From Talinum fruticosum (lineage: Eukaryota; Streptophyta; Magnoliopsida; Caryophyllales; Talinaceae): a DNA stretch of 64,000 bases. The notes under the pieces were generated by a model, which saw only the letters and a list, made by a program, of their open reading frames with translations, ran no database searches and was not told the DNA's origin. Both the position numbers and the translations under genes were made by a program. Position 1 is the first letter of the stretch; every line of letters starts with the position of its first letter. Positions 12,060 to 25,800 of this stretch are shown here, piece after piece. The DNA lies in the NCBI GenBank assembly GCA_021018815.1, contig JAITYX010000089.1, positions 434,001-498,000 on the forward strand, read 5' to 3'.

Positions 12060-14640
12060 TTTGCACATTACTGTCTTTAGAGCAGAAAAAAATAATGTAA
12101 ATAGATTGAACATACTTTGAAGTTACTCATTTGAATTAGTAAACAGCGGAAACTAGAAGCTGTCCTCGTGTACGTGCTTCATAACCAAGAATGTCCTTCA
12201 ATTCCGACTTTTGTTGACAAACAATAAGAAAAAAACTTGAACTTAAAGTCGAACATATTAGACAAAATGTACGATAAATTAAAATTTACCGAATTTTTTA
12301 ATAGTATGATGCTGTTACGAAATATGTATAGTATATAGCCATTTCGATGGATCTCCTTCAAATGAGCATTCATTAGTTTTAAAAATATGGCTAGCATGAA
12401 ATAGTCGAATGAAAGTAGAAATTTATCTTAGTCCATTTTGTAAATATAATGTAGAAAATTGTTTTAATAATCCATACATCTCTACAGTCCCGTGAATATT
12501 TTTAAGGATTCAAGATCACTTGGTATAAAAGAACCAGAGGGTAATAAATAATACAAAAAGATATGAGTTGCAAGAATTCAAGAAAAAATCATAAGGAGAT
12601 TATCTTTCATGCAATATTTTGTTTGAGAAGTGCATAATTTGTTACCAATTGTTAGTGCTCATGCATTGAAAAGGAAAAAAATATTATAGAAAAGGTTTTA
12701 AAATAACTTTTATATTATAAATCCGGTCTTTACCTAATGTTTAAGATTGAGATTCTAAAGGTATCGGGTTCGATTCTCCCTATATTATCAAGAAGGTCTT
12801 GACCTAACGTTTAAGATTGAGATTCTGACTCGATTCTCCCTCTCTTAGTATATTGTTCATAGCTCCTTTTGACCAAGAAAAAAATTCTCTGCTTCCCTTT
12901 TCCAATCTAGTATATCAAATTACTGAATTAACCACACAATGATCGGCCTTTAGGTTAATGGAGCTCAAAACGTTTTTTATGCTTACCAAAAATAATGATA
13001 AGAATTTGTAAAAGAGAAAGAAGGTTAGAATTTTACTTAAAAAGAGTGTTAAGATATTGTTAATTTGTTGATATTGATACATCCAAGTTTGGTGAGGCTT
13101 TTGTCACTACACATAAAACAATATTTGTACTTCATTATGGAAGTATGTCCGTTACATGTAGAATTCCCCAGCAAAATTGGCAAATTTTGCATTCCAAGCA
13201 AAACAATCAAGCTAGTTACTCTTCAACCAAACATACACCCACCCTTCCCCAGAAATAAACTCCCGAGAGTGAGGGGGAGCGCTTATAATGTGATCGGAGC
13301 TTATAATGTGATCGGAGTCCATAGATACGGGACATATGTAGGACAATCACGGTAGTGATGAGGACAACATGACCGGAGTTCGTCGATGGCGGTTGGGATG
13401 GAGAATTTATGGGGAGGGGACATTGAATTGTAGTTGCCCAGGGTCACTGATCCCAGAATTAGGGGGTCTTAAATTCTTATATCATGGGTCATGGCCGAAG
13501 TGTTCACCTCCAATACTAACAAAGATGGAGGAGAGTGAATCCTAGTTTAATTCATACATTAACGTTCATGTTTGACCATGTATGAGACTGTTCATATTTT
13601 TTTAATAATTTTTATAAGACGGTCTTCTTAAAAGTTTAGTAATTTTTGGTGAATTATAGGATAATTTCACCAAAAAAGATTTAATTTTGGCTAGATAAAA
13701 AAAACTAAAGGAATCCTCATTATCATATATATGAATATATCTTAATGCGACTTCGACTTAAACTCAAATCCTAATTAATTAAGGCAATTCGATTTTTACC
13801 AAAACTAATTATGATTATAGTTGGAGATTTGGAGATATACTCCAGCAATAATACAAAGAAAGAAAAATCAGTGAAGGGGAAAATTAATAGCGTATGAAAT
13901 CCCATCGTTTCTGTTTTTTTTCAACAAAATTCTATCTTTTTGGAGGTGCAATCCATTACGTAGTTTACATAAACTAAGCCTCCTACAACTTATCTATCTA
14001 TAATAATTAATTGTAACAGTTTTAATATTATTATGGATAAATTATGGATAATTTTTATATCCAAAAATTATAGATATAACAATGCATTATTATAGATAAA
14101 TTTTATTCCCATATTATTTTGACAAAATTTTCCCTTATCTTTTGTCTATGTCTCGGATAATAGTATTTTTTAATTTGATTTTAGTATTTTTTATATAAAA
14201 AAGGATATTTATTTATTAATAAAAATTCATATTACATCTATAAAAATCATCTAACAAGAATCAATGTTGGATTGAAATATTAGTGTATGAGAGGATTCTG
14301 GTCATAATTATCCACTACTTGAAAAATTCTTTAAAAAAATGAATATTTAGTAGATATTCTTATGAAATCTTTTTTTTTCCAAAGAGAGAAAATCCCTATC
14401 TTTTTTCTCCAAAGAGAAAATCCGTATTTGCATTCGTTTTCAAGAAGGATAATATCTTGATCCGAAAAAGTATGATAATATTTTTTCCACTACAAATTAT
14501 GAGTTAATTTTCAATAAAAATAAAGGCATAATCTCTATCTTTAAAAAAAAAAAAAGGAAGAAAAAGCATAATCTAGAGAGAGATGATAGACTTTGTGATG
14601 GACTGAGATTGTTCTGAAGCTACACTTCTCTCACTATCGT
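12060..14640. other. AT-rich intergenic region between peroxidase and subtilase
   Basis: A 2.6 kb divergent spacer between a minus and a plus gene. Contains a SINE-like duplicated segment (12721-12845) and an 18-base tandem duplication (CTTATAATGTGATCGGAG, near 13281-13316). No coding region supported. Confidence 0.6.
12721..12845 (+). mobile_element. tRNA-derived SINE-like fragment, duplicated
   Basis: Two adjacent copies of a unit reading TTTAAGATTGAGATTCT followed by CGATTCTCCC. The first copy has GGTTCGATTC, a perfect match to the RNA polymerase III B box (GWTCRANNC). Related sequences occur at 14843, 25992 and 35550. The family name is unknown to me. Confidence 0.45.
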
Positions 14641-14657
14641 CCTTCTGGGTCATACCC

Positions 14658-14664
14658 TATATAA
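14658..14664 (+). promoter_or_regulatory. TATA box of the subtilase gene
   Basis: TATATAA within CCCTATATAATC, about 80 bases before the start codon at 14743, leaving a leader of about 50 bases. Confidence 0.6.
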
Positions 14665-14742
14665 TCTGTCCATTGCCTCAGAAACTCTCATTAACAATCA
14701 ACTCATACGAAGTAAGGGAGGTATCTTCAACGAACCCTAAAA

Positions 14743-17700
14743 ATGAATAGCAATAATATCATCATCTTCTTCGTCTTACTCGTCTCCCTACTCCATGCTC
14801 CCGCCGTCTTTTCGGTTAAACAGGCAAGTTTAAATTCTACAGTGGTTAAGACTGAGGTCTCGATCGGGATTTAATTTACGTATGTACTTATTAATGATAC
14901 GTGATTGCTGTTATGTGTTATACAGCCGTACATTGTGTACATGGGTGCACACTCGCATCCTCCAGAAGCTACACAAGAAGATTATGATCGAGTCACTGAT
15001 TATCATCATCTATTTCTTGCTTCGTTCCTAGAGAGGTAGTGTAATTTTTTTTAGGGTATTGTACTGTTTTTTTAATGTATTTATGATTGCATATGTTTGA
15101 TTATGCATGGTGTGATTTGAATGTGTTCATAGCCATGACGAGGCAAAGGATTCAATTTTCTACTCCTACACGAAGCACATCAATGGTTTTGCTGCCATCT
15201 TAGAAGATCATCATGCTGCCGAGATAGCAAGTAATTATTCATATTTTTCTCATCAGTTTATTAATTTATTCTGTCCTAAAAAAAAAATAATGGGTTCAGT
15301 TTGTTTTTGTTAGTGAGGTAGACAATTTCAATTGATTTTTGACTTGATTTCAAGATCATTATTTTGAAATTTGATGTTTCTTTATGCTGATTTCTGGTAA
15401 TTATTTTTGATAAATCATTTGAATATTAGAACATCCGGAGGTGGTGTCTGTGTTCTTGAACCAAGGGAGGAAACTACACACAACACACTCTTGGGATTTT
15501 CTCATGCTCGAACAAGATGGTGTCATTCGCCACGGTTCAACATGGGAGAAGGCTAGATTTGGGGAAGATACCATCATTGGCAACCTAGACACCGGTATGT
15601 AACTGTTTGTCTCACAATATTTCTTAAGCAAGACAGTCTTCTACGGACCAACTATGAAGTTTATGTCTTTGTCGGATTACTGTGTGATGTATAACAATGT
15701 TCTGCATGAAATTAGGTGTTTGGCCTGAATCCAAGAGCTTCAGCGATGAAGGGCTTGGACCTATTCCTTCTAGGTGGAAAGGAGGATGTGAGAAAGGCAG
15801 TGGAATCTCTTGCAACAGGTTTCGTTTGAATCTCTCTCCACCCATACAGAAAACCCTTTACATGTATGAACATTCATAACTTAACCAAATCATATAATTT
15901 GAATGTTTTAGGAAGCTGATAGGAGCGAGGCACTACAACAAAGGATACCTTGCATTTGGTTTAAAAATCAACGCATCAATGGACTCGCCACGAGACTATG
16001 AAGGGCATGGGAGCCACACCTTGTCAACTGCAGGGGGTAGCTTTGTTCCAGGTGCTTCTATCTTCGGCATTGGCAATGGAACTGCCAAGGGCGGGTCTCC
16101 AAGGGCTCGTGTGGCTGCTTACAAGGTGTGCTGGACCCCAGTCAATGGAAGTCAATGCTTTGATGCAGATATAATGGCTGCCTTTGACACCGCGATTCAT
16201 GATGGGGTTGATGTTCTCTCCATGTCTCTCGGTGGAGACCCAACTGATTACTTCAATGATGGCATGGCAATTGGAGCTTTCCATGCTATTCAGCACGGTA
16301 TTGTTGTGGTTTGCTCTGCTGGAAATTCTGGCCCTGCTGAGGGTACTGTCACTAATGTTGCGCCTTGGATGATCACTGTTGGAGCAAGCACCTTGGACCG
16401 TGAGTTTCAGACCTTTGTTGAGCTTGGCAATGGCGAAAGTTTAAAGGTATGAAGAGTGATTTGTTAAACATTGGTCAATTTTGTCAAAGTCTGTTCTTTT
16501 TATATTTGACTGTCCTAGAAAGTGTGTGAAATTAATTTTGTACTGTAACAGGGTACAAGCATGTCGGAACATTTGCCGGAGCACAAATTCTATACACTCA
16601 TTACTGGTGCACAGGCCAAAGCAGCTAATGCATCTGCTTTTGAAGCGTAATGTTTAACTTTTCTTTGTTTTTTCCCCACCAATTAAGCTTCCATTCTTGT
16701 TCTCGGGATTGATTCAGTATACATTTTTGCAATGTAGTATGCTCTGCAAACCGGGGACATTGGATCACAAGAAGGTGAAAGGCAAGATAGTGGCATGTCT
16801 TAGAGGGGACAACGCAAGAGTTGACAAGGGCATGCAAGCTAAGCTTGCCGGAGCTGTTGGGATGGTCCTGTGCAACGCTAAATCAGATGCCAATGAAATC
16901 ATTGCTGATTTTCATGTTCTTCCAGCTGCTCATCTAACCTACACCGATGGGGTTACTGTTATGGCCTATATTAACACTACCAAGTATATATACACATATA
17001 CTTATTTTAATTTCTTCATTTACACTTTCATTTATCACTATAGCTATTTCGATTTCTTCATTGCTTATCTTGGGTAAATTTTTTTCATAACAGTGATCCC
17101 TACGGTTTCATTACTGACCCAGCAGCAAAATTGAACACCAAGCCTGCTCCTTATATGGCTGCTTTCTCTTCCAAAGGCCCGAACTCAATTACTCCACAGA
17201 TCCTCAAGGTTAGTAAGTTGTGAGATCGATTTCTTGGGTTTGTCATTGTATTTACCAACTGTATATAATTAAAATCATTGGCTGTGGGCTTAACCCTTTT
17301 TTTGTGGTGCTGTCAAGCCTGATATCACAGCCCCAGGAGTGAATATCATAGCTGCATATAGCGAGGCAGTAAGTCCAACAGATGAACCGTTCGATAAGCG
17401 CAGAGTACCTTACATGGTGGACTCTGGTACATCAATGTCTTGCCCTCACATTTCTGGGGTTGCTGGCCTTCTCAAGACTCTTCACCCTGATTGGAGTCCC
17501 GCTGCCATTAGATCTGCTATTATGACTTCTGGTATGGTTCGATTGAATCAGGTTCATCTTGGGTGTTTAAGGATTTTTGTCATATCATGTCTTATTATGT
17601 AGGTCGATTTTGGTTTCTAGTCTACTACTAAGATATTCATCTTATATTTTTGCAGCTAGAACCAGAGACAACACTATGCATCCAATGAAGGATGCCTCAT

Positions 17701-18203
17701 ATGTTGAGGCCAACTCATTCAATTATGGTGCAGGACATGTCAGACCAAACCGTGCCATGGACCCAGGTCTAGTTTATGACTTAACCACAAGTGACTACTT
17801 GGACTTCCTATGTGCCATTGGCTACAACCAAACCTTAATTGGAGCCCTCTATGATGGGTCCCACAAATGCCCTGAGCCAAGCTCTCCTAAGGCCAGTGTT
17901 CTGAACCTTAACTATCCTTCAATCACAGTGCCTGATCTGTCAGGGTCAGTCACGGTGACTAGGACAGTGAAGAATGTGGGCTCACCAGGAACTTATGCAG
18001 TTTCTGTTCGTCAACCCCGAGGAGTCTCAGTAAGTGTGGAGCCTAAAATGTTGAAGTTTAGCAAAGTTGGAGAGGAAAAGAGCTTCAGTGTGACCCTAAA
18101 ATTGAAGGGTGGAATGCACAAAGGCTACGTCTTTGGATACTTGATGTGGTCTGATGGGAAGCATTTTGTCAGGAGTCCTATAGTTGTTGCTGCTGCTGCT
18201 TAG
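14743..18203 (+). CDS. Subtilisin-like serine protease, SBT5/AIR3-like
   Basis: Eleven exons: 14743-14823, 14926-15035, 15133-15230, 15430-15594, 15716-15818, 15912-16446, 16552-16646, 16738-16983, 17094-17208, 17318-17531, 17656-18203. They sum to 2310 bases, 769 residues, all in frame. Order: signal peptide (about 1-25), I9 prodomain ([13 protein letters not shown] to about residue 105), peptidase S8 domain with PA insertion, fibronectin-III-like tail. Catalytic residues by count: Asp150 ([12 protein letters not shown]), His218 ([12 protein letters not shown]), Asn324 (CSAGNSGP), Ser555 ([12 protein letters not shown]). These enzymes are secreted and cleave apoplastic proteins; the prodomain keeps the zymogen inactive. 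The [10 protein letters not shown] and [12 protein letters not shown] blocks resemble SBT5.3/5.4. The first intron begins GC, not GT. No lesion seen. Confidence 0.94.
14824..14925 (+). other. GC-AG first intron of the subtilase, with SINE-like sequence
   Basis: The donor is CAG|GCAAGT, the classic non-canonical GC donor context; the acceptor is TACAG at 14925. Only this junction keeps the reading frame into PYIVYMG. Inside it, from 14843, GTGGTTAAGACTGAGGTCTC resembles the SINE-like family seen elsewhere in the window. Confidence 0.75.
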
Positions 18204-18279
18204 TAGCCTACCTAGCAAGAAAATTTCATTAGAAAAATTAGGGTATTTCTTAGTGTTTAGCATAGACAGCTATGTGTTG

Positions 18280-18285
18280 AATAAA
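18280..18285 (+). terminator. Polyadenylation signal of the subtilase
   Basis: AATAAA about 77 bases after the stop codon at 18201-18203. Confidence 0.6.
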
Positions 18286-18299
18286 GTTTATTTTGAACG

Positions 18300-19620
18300 A
18301 TAGTCTTAGGGAAGTTTCTTTTCTTTTTGCCTAGATTATAAATATTATTTTTGTCTAGAGTACACTTAGGGAAACATTATTAATCCTTTAATGCATAATT
18401 TTTCTTACAATAGTAACTTATGCTTGTATTGCCTTTCTTTATATACCCAATATTTTGTTATGGGTTTTTTTTTTTTTTTTTGGTTGAGAAACAAGGCTCG
18501 TACATCAAAAACCTTCAGCACTAGTACTTCCATACAACACTCTTTTATTTGACGCCAAAAAAGTAGTGTTCTTTTCCATGTTTATGAAACTATACCATCC
18601 TCTATTGGAAAGTGAGAATCTCGCAGGACCCCGTTTGTGATTCTGGGATTCCAATTCCCAGTATTTTTCTCGCTATTACAGAAATCAGAGGGATAAGCCT
18701 GTCAAAAGAAACGTGAACAGTTGTGCAATGCACACCATGTGCTCGATCAAATTTCGCAGTGAAGTTTCGGTGTTATGAAGGAAAGCGGGAACTGGGTCGA
18801 CAGATTCAGTAAGAAATAGAGATATTTTGGCATCATCCCACCTCTGGATCTCTATCACGATAATTTAAGAAGGGAAAGATGAATTAGCTCTGTTCAAGGA
18901 TGAACAATCTTGGCCTTGGATCACTGCGCTGCATTTCATTTAAAGGAAGCAGCAAATGACTGTAAGTCTTGATTATTGTGTGTTTTAATGTATTTTAGAT
19001 TCTTATAACAAACCCAGTATCCTGCCTTTTAGTTCATCTCGTGATTATGCTAGGTAGGAGTTGCATGCCAAACAAGGGGGCTTGCTTAGGGTATTAGGTT
19101 CAGATTTAGTCACTTGAATTGAGCTTGAATTTACAGTGTCCTCCACTGCACGACCTTCTGTCCCGCAGTCCCTCTTGGTGTAGAGTCAGTTTCGAAGGCG
19201 TTGATCAACTATACTGCTACACACTAAAAGAAGTAGATGATAGTTTAGAAAGAAATATTGCATTAATGAAATGCAATCCATAGGTAGAAACCAAACCAAG
19301 CAATAATCAATTCTCAGAATCTTGTTCAGGGTTGTCACGAGGCTCTAGATTTGAAAATATCTACTGCTTATTGCTCCGCAGCAAAGAAGTACGAGGAAAT
19401 TTAGTCACATGTAAATCAACTACAATCCAACTATGAGAATTCATACGCAACTTTTTTTCTTCTTATTTGAAATAGTTTAGACTTAAGCCATTTGTATAAT
19501 CGCAAACTCGCACTACCGGCCAAAAACCTGTGTAGGATGTTGTAATGGTGTGCACATTATGAACAATCAAGCTTTCCATGTCCCAACCAAATCATCTTTT
19601 GGTAGTAATCCCTTACCCTT
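18300..19620. other. Intergenic region between convergent subtilase and GMC oxidoreductase genes
   Basis: About 1.3 kb between two converging genes, with a poly-T tract near 18466. No gene or recognisable element found. Confidence 0.6.
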
Positions 19621-19624
19621 CACC

Positions 19625-22600
19625 TTATCTTCTTTCTGCTAGAATCCTTTGTCCCATATATCTGCACAAACAAAGCAACATTTTCTCGGTAAGCAGATTT
19701 GCGAAGTGACTATTATCATTGGATGACAAATTAAAAATTGATTTAATTTTTAAGAACATGGAAATCAATATACCTTCCAAGCATCATGACAGTCGCCTGA
19801 GGATTAGTTCCAGGTGATTCATGAAAAGTAGATCCATCAATGACCCTTAAACCTGCAGTGCCAATAACCTTATAATTCTTATCAACGACCTTATCAACCT
19901 GGCAACCTCCATGATAGTGCCATATCGTCGTCACTGTGTCTATGCAATATTGTTCCAAGGAAAATGCACTGTCAATATGCCTTGGCCGAAAATTTATAGG
20001 TAGGGTGACCATCATGTTCAGAAGTGCTTGAGTTGGCATGCCTGGAGTTCGAAACTTTGAGAATGGTTCCGATTCGATGACCTTGATTATGGTCTCCATT
20101 CCCTTGACACACTTTTGTAGGTCTTCTGGTTCTTGAAAGTAGTTAAATCTGACAGCAGGGTTATCATTTGGATTTAAGGATGTTAGATGTAGATACCCTG
20201 AAGAGGCTGGGCCAGCAATCTTCTCAAGGATAGAGCCCCCATTGAAGGTTCCATTTATGACAGAATTCACGAATTCAATTGCTCTCTGGATGTCATCTTG
20301 TGCAGTTACCAAATTGGATGGTTGACTGACCTGCACATTTTCAATTATATCCTTCGTCAGTATCCCGATCCAATAGGGAATGTAGTGAGGTTGCTATGGA
20401 AAAACCACGGTCAAAGAGGCAAAGATGTCTAAATATGGTTTAAGGTGGTTTAACTCATCCTACTATAAACTGTAGATGTGGAAGGGTGTCAAATTATGCT
20501 TTACAGCAGGGTCTTATTAGGTGGCAGATGATAGATCATATTCGCTGAAAGATTTTCTGAACGTCTTGTCATAATCTCAAAGGCCACTCTATATACATGT
20601 GTCCTGCCTTAATTGACTGATTGAATATTTGGCTTTGCCTTATTGTTTAGGAGAGAGGATTATTCATAGAAAAGATACGTCCGCCTCACTTCCTTGTGCA
20701 GTGTACCTTTCCCCACCAAATTTGGCGTCTTATTATAGACCAATCACTTGAAACCTGTTTTTGTGTCTTGTTCATCCAGTAATTAATCACCATTTGCAGT
20801 CTCAACAATAAACACCTTGCTAGCTAGAGATTTGGAAAAAAGGTCCATTTTGGTTGAGTTTGAAAATCGTCATGGAATACTTGCATCGGATAGGGCTCAG
20901 GGAGGTCATTTTGGGTTGTGTTATTATCTGTTTTACTATCAGTTAGACCAAGAAGCTAATGAAGAATTCGATCATCATTGTTCAAACAATTGTGGGGCAG
21001 TCCATTTCGGGTAGCTTAAGATGGGGTTCCCTTATCTTGGTGTAGTTTCTGGTCTGGTAATCAGGTATAGACCAGTTTTTTAGACCTCGTCTTACAATTC
21101 TGGCTGTCGGCATAAATAACTCGAATCCACTTAATTTTCAAGACTAAAAGAAAAAAATATTTGAATTCAAATGGCTAGGTATAATATAATTTCAACCAAG
21201 AAAGTAGAGCTGTAGAACTCCAACCTTGGAAGTGAGCATCTGAGCAGCCTCAGGAAGGTTATGTATGAAAGCACCAATAGACCCTGACCCACTTGAGGCT
21301 TCAATGAAACTGCCAAACTCAGTAATGCCTACTGCTTGAATTAGGGATGTTTCTTCATCACTAGGAGAAGGAACAAAGATAATATTCATAGGATTATCTG
21401 CCATTCCTTGTCCCACCTGGGGCTGGTCAAGCACCACCTCAATGCCATGGAATTTAAGCTCACTAGCCGGTCCAATCCCACTCAGCATCAAAAGTTGTGG
21501 GCTTCCAAGTGCCCCTGCTGATAAAATAACCTCATTCTTAGGTCCTGGACGTAAGAACGCTTTGTGCATTACTCCATGTGAATCCTTGAACAGGAGACCA
21601 TATGCTGTTGGTTTCCCATTTCCTGTGAAAATACACAGACGCAATCAAGAAAAATGTCATTTTTTTAGTGTTGCTTCAATTAGTACGGTTCTTTTTTGCT
21701 CTGTTGTTTCTATAGACTCTTGGTGATCAGAAAATTTTGAAATGTGTTACCTGTCTTGCTAAACAAGATTTTGTGAGCTGTTGCATAGAGATAAACAGTA
21801 GTGGTCTTGGGATTCGCATACTCAAGCAAGTCAGCAGCGGTATGCCTGTGACCATTCATATCAAAAATGGTCCCCCAAATTTGGTTCCTCGAATGTGATC
21901 AAAGGTAAACCCATTGTACGGTAGAACTCCGGCCGCAAGTAACCCGTCTTTAACTGCAGTTTGATACTGCAGCATTGACGGTCGAAAGGCCACCTTCTTC
22001 TCCACCCACTGATATGACTGATTGACCAACCCATAATCCAATCCTGTTCTAGTTATAAATTCTGGGTGTGCCCTTGTGTAGAACCCTGCATTGATGGCAG
22101 ACCCTCCTCCTAGGACACGGGCACGAGCATTGATGACTCCATCTTCTGATACAAATTTTTGGGCAGGTGAAGATGGTGATGGATCAGCTAGATTGAGCTG
22201 GAATGAGTGTATGTCTTCTACCTTCTTGTTCCCATACGGGGATCCTCCTCTCTCCAACAGCAAGACGGTTGCCCCACTAGAGAGAGTTGCAGTTAATGAA
22301 CACCCAGCTGTTCCTCCCCTACCACTATGTAATCAAAGTACCCAACTGGTGGAGCCAATGTTGCTGGCTTAACAAAGGAGTAGTATGGGGCTGCATAGAC
22401 AAAAAGGAAGAGGAATTTGACTCAACCATAATAGTTTTTGTATTCTGAACTTGTACAGGTAGAAGATTATAGCATTTGTGCTCACAAGAACGAAATGAGT
22501 GCATATCTTGTCAAAAAGACCTTATGGGTATACTATATCTACATGGTTAGAGAAAGACCAACCAAGTCACACTAAAATTACTTAAGTGATACACTTATTT

Positions 22601-22822
22601 ACAGTTGTTTACATTTATGTTGATTGTTGATGCAGATGTAAATGGCAAGAGAGGTGATACAGAGAGACACTTGTTTACATTTATGTTGATTGTTGATGCA
22701 GATGTAAATGGCAAGAGAGAGAGAGAGAGAGAGAGAGTACCTTTGTCAGCTGAACAAGAAGCATAAAAGATTGAGAATCCAAGAATGGCAAGCAAGAGGA
22801 TTCTCCAACACCCGGAATCCAT
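19625..22822 (-). CDS. HOTHEAD-like GMC (glucose-methanol-choline) oxidoreductase, two frame breaks
   Basis: Five exons: 22822-22741, 22390-21751, 21622-21225, 20330-19774 and 19661-19625. With two missing bases restored the model is 1716 bases, 571 residues, normal for this FAD enzyme family (HOTHEAD, mandelonitrile lyase). It has a signal peptide, then APYYSFV and YFDYIVVG with the FAD-binding glycine motif, LLLERGG, RARVLGGGSAINAGF, a central GMC signature (LSAGALGSPQLLMLSGIGP), catalytic-region WHYHGGC and the C-terminal GTNPQATVMMLGRYMG block. Exon 2 loses one base in the C-run 22316-22319 (inside the FAD glycine motif) and one in the C-run 21872-21876. The tiny last exon encodes YMGQRILAERR. 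Substrate unknown; HOTHEAD relatives act in cuticle omega-oxidation. Confidence 0.88.
22605..22737. repeat. 66-bp tandem duplication plus GA tract in intron 1 of the GMC gene
   Basis: TTGTTTACATTTATGTTGAT starts at 22605 and again at 22671; the two units are nearly identical over about 50 bases. The second ends in a GA microsatellite that runs into the exon 1 donor site. Confidence 0.85.
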
Positions 22823-22889
22823 AAGTAATCGAGCTTTGAGGTGGAACTACCAAATAAAATGGGAAACTGTTCTTTTTAAATATTCCCTA

Positions 22890-25800
22890 GTGTTACTCTT
22901 GAAGAGCTTTTAGTACATTGGTCAGGTTCGAAGATCTTCTAGCCACAGAAACTGTTGTTTTCATTCAACAACATTCAGCTATGGCCACCTGTGCATCAAA
23001 AGAATGCATCACCAACAATCTAGCTAGCCTACTTTAATGCATATAGAAATGGATATAGCTTTCCTCATATCCTATTTATAATTATCTCTACTTATGGTTT
23101 CTCAAGAGAGAGCTATTCAACTGTTTGATACAGCAAAGACATGAGGCATTCATTATGAGTGGTTAATTGTGGAAATTGATTCACCGAACGCTCTCTTTTG
23201 CAGTTGGGAAGTCTCCCTTGGACCTCGTCCCTTTCCTCCTTTCATTTTCTTTTCTTTTTAAACTTTTGGTGATATTTCAGGTAGCAGGAACTCCTGTATG
23301 CCTGTGACCACATTTGGGGTGAGCTTTTATGATGACTTCAATATTCTTCATTCAAGTTTTTAAGGTTATAGCCTTTTTCATCATCCTTTTTTTTGGGTGT
23401 GAAAAGAGGGGCATCATTTAAATGTACCCTTTTTCCATGGCGTTGGACTGTTAGCATTGACTTAATAATAGATATATTGCTTTAGTAATGGCTCTGTTTC
23501 GAAGATGGAATAAGGAATTGTAAAGAGCAGTAACCAATATATTACAGTGTACTGTTATTTGCTTACTAGCCTTTTTCTCTTACTGAACCCCGAAACATGG
23601 ATATTGTAGTTATTCTTGCTACCTTCATTACATGTATTTTTACCTTAACTCTTATAGATCTCATTTACTCTGCCTGTAAATTTGTGAACAGACTTTATTG
23701 TGTAAAAAATCCATGCTAGGGCTGATCTATTCACTACTGTTTTTCCTACTTTCAGATTACCGAGCAACATCTAAGCTGTAAGATGTAGCCATCATTTGGT
23801 TTACAATAAGCTGACACATGAAGACTGGTGGCCTTCTGGTTTGCAGTAAGAGTTAAAAGTAAAGTCTTGCAGAGTAAACTTTACCAGTTCTGTATGTTTC
23901 TTGCAATTAGCTATTACTTTCCAATTAGTGGCAAATGGTGGGTAAAGTATGTGTGTAATACTAAGATATGAAATAGGGGCACAACTAACTGAACTAGTCT
24001 ATGATATGTAATATGATTGTTTTACTGTCATAAAAGTGATCTGCATATGTCGTAGTAGAATTTGTTACTTGTGTTGGAGTATATCTTAAAACCGTTCTTA
24101 GCCTTTCAACCATCAACAAAACTATCAGTTCCACGAAGATAGTATAAGAATATTTTTTCGAGATGTCATAAGTTCAAATATGAACGAAGAAGTGCGTAAT
24201 GGTGATCAGATTGCTTTTCTGATGCACTGTATCTATTTAGATGATGTATAAATGATGTGACAAATCATTTAGGAATCAATTTTGATGCATTATGATTCTT
24301 TCATAAGATATGATTTTCAGGGTAATTAAGTAGAAAATTTTAATTGAATCTTGTCAGATAACAGCTAGAGCCACTAATTTTGGTAGGAGTTTCAACTACC
24401 ATAGAGAGGCACCATAATTGCATGTTTGATAAGGTGGTCTTTTTCTCAAATTTGAACAAATTTGCTCCTGCAGAGAGCCAGTTCTTTGTCTGATGACTTG
24501 AGGGTTTATAAATAAATGAGACAGCTGCCCAATTAAGGCAGCGCCCCCAATTTGGTGAAGATATTCAAATTAAAATTATACACACAAAAAATTATTAAAA
24601 TGTGAATTTTTGACTTTAAGGACATTATACTATACATATTTGATCCAAACTTTAGATTTGGGATTTAAATGGACCAACCAAGTCGAACAGACATAAAATA
24701 TAAATAAAAACAAGTAAACAAAAAAAAACCATTTGGAATATAACCATTATGAATAATGATATAAGATGCAATCCGATCCTTGATCCTCAACTTCGCCTTA
24801 TTCAATCTTTGGTCCAGTTCAAGAACGATGCACACCCGTAGGAATAGATTGGATACTTTTCTTCACCTTGACAATACCAACATCCGCGTATGATAAGTAA
24901 ATTACCACTTTATAACATCCTAATATTTTAGGGTAATTTACTTTATCTATAATTACCGAGTTGTACACACTTTTACTCACCTTTATGAGATATCGTAGCT
25001 TATTGATCACATAAATAGTGTATTATTTCATTTTTCTACTACCGTCTTTCATATTTGATGAGTAAATTATCAAATAATCAACTTTATAAATCTAACAGTA
25101 TACATCCTTAACTTGATATTAGAATCTTCAAAATCAAAATTCATACTTTAATGTGGATATAAAATTAAAGCCATTAAATTTAAAATTAGAAATATTATTT
25201 TCCTACAATATTCATACAAGTGAGTTTTTTTTTTTTGGGGGGAAGGATTTATATATCATTTTCTTAAATTTGTTATTTCTAAAATAGGGCAGCCAGGAAT
25301 AGTCGCGTAACTATACCAAATTTGCCACCATATCTATTGAATAGACAAGGTTGATTTCGACTTTTGATCCTTGCCCTTTACCAATCAATCCCCCCCAAAA
25401 AAACGTATACATCTACTAAATAAGATAACTGCATTTAATAGCTCAAAGCTCAACTACCAACCGAATGGCACCAACGCAAAAATACAATATCAAAAAATAA
25501 AAAGATAACTCAGAACCCACACATATTGGTTTAAAATATATGTTATATGTTCTCCTTAACTAAGGTTTCAAAGTCGAGTTTTATAAATAAAAAATATATA
25601 TAATAGGAGAGCTCGACCACTTACACAATTCAACAGTAATTCGATTTAATAAATTGTAGAATTCAAAACCGAAAAAAATAACAAAAATATTTATTGACCT
25701 AGGACAATTATTTATTCTCAACCACACCCAACAAACAATCTTATCAATTATTGTTCTTGTTTTGCCCAAGATCTTCTGGTCATCATCTTGGATCTCCTCT

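Noticed and set aside
20817..21014. 65-residue plus-strand frame between GMC exons
   Set aside because: Lies in intron 3 of the minus-strand GMC gene; no motif and no splice support.
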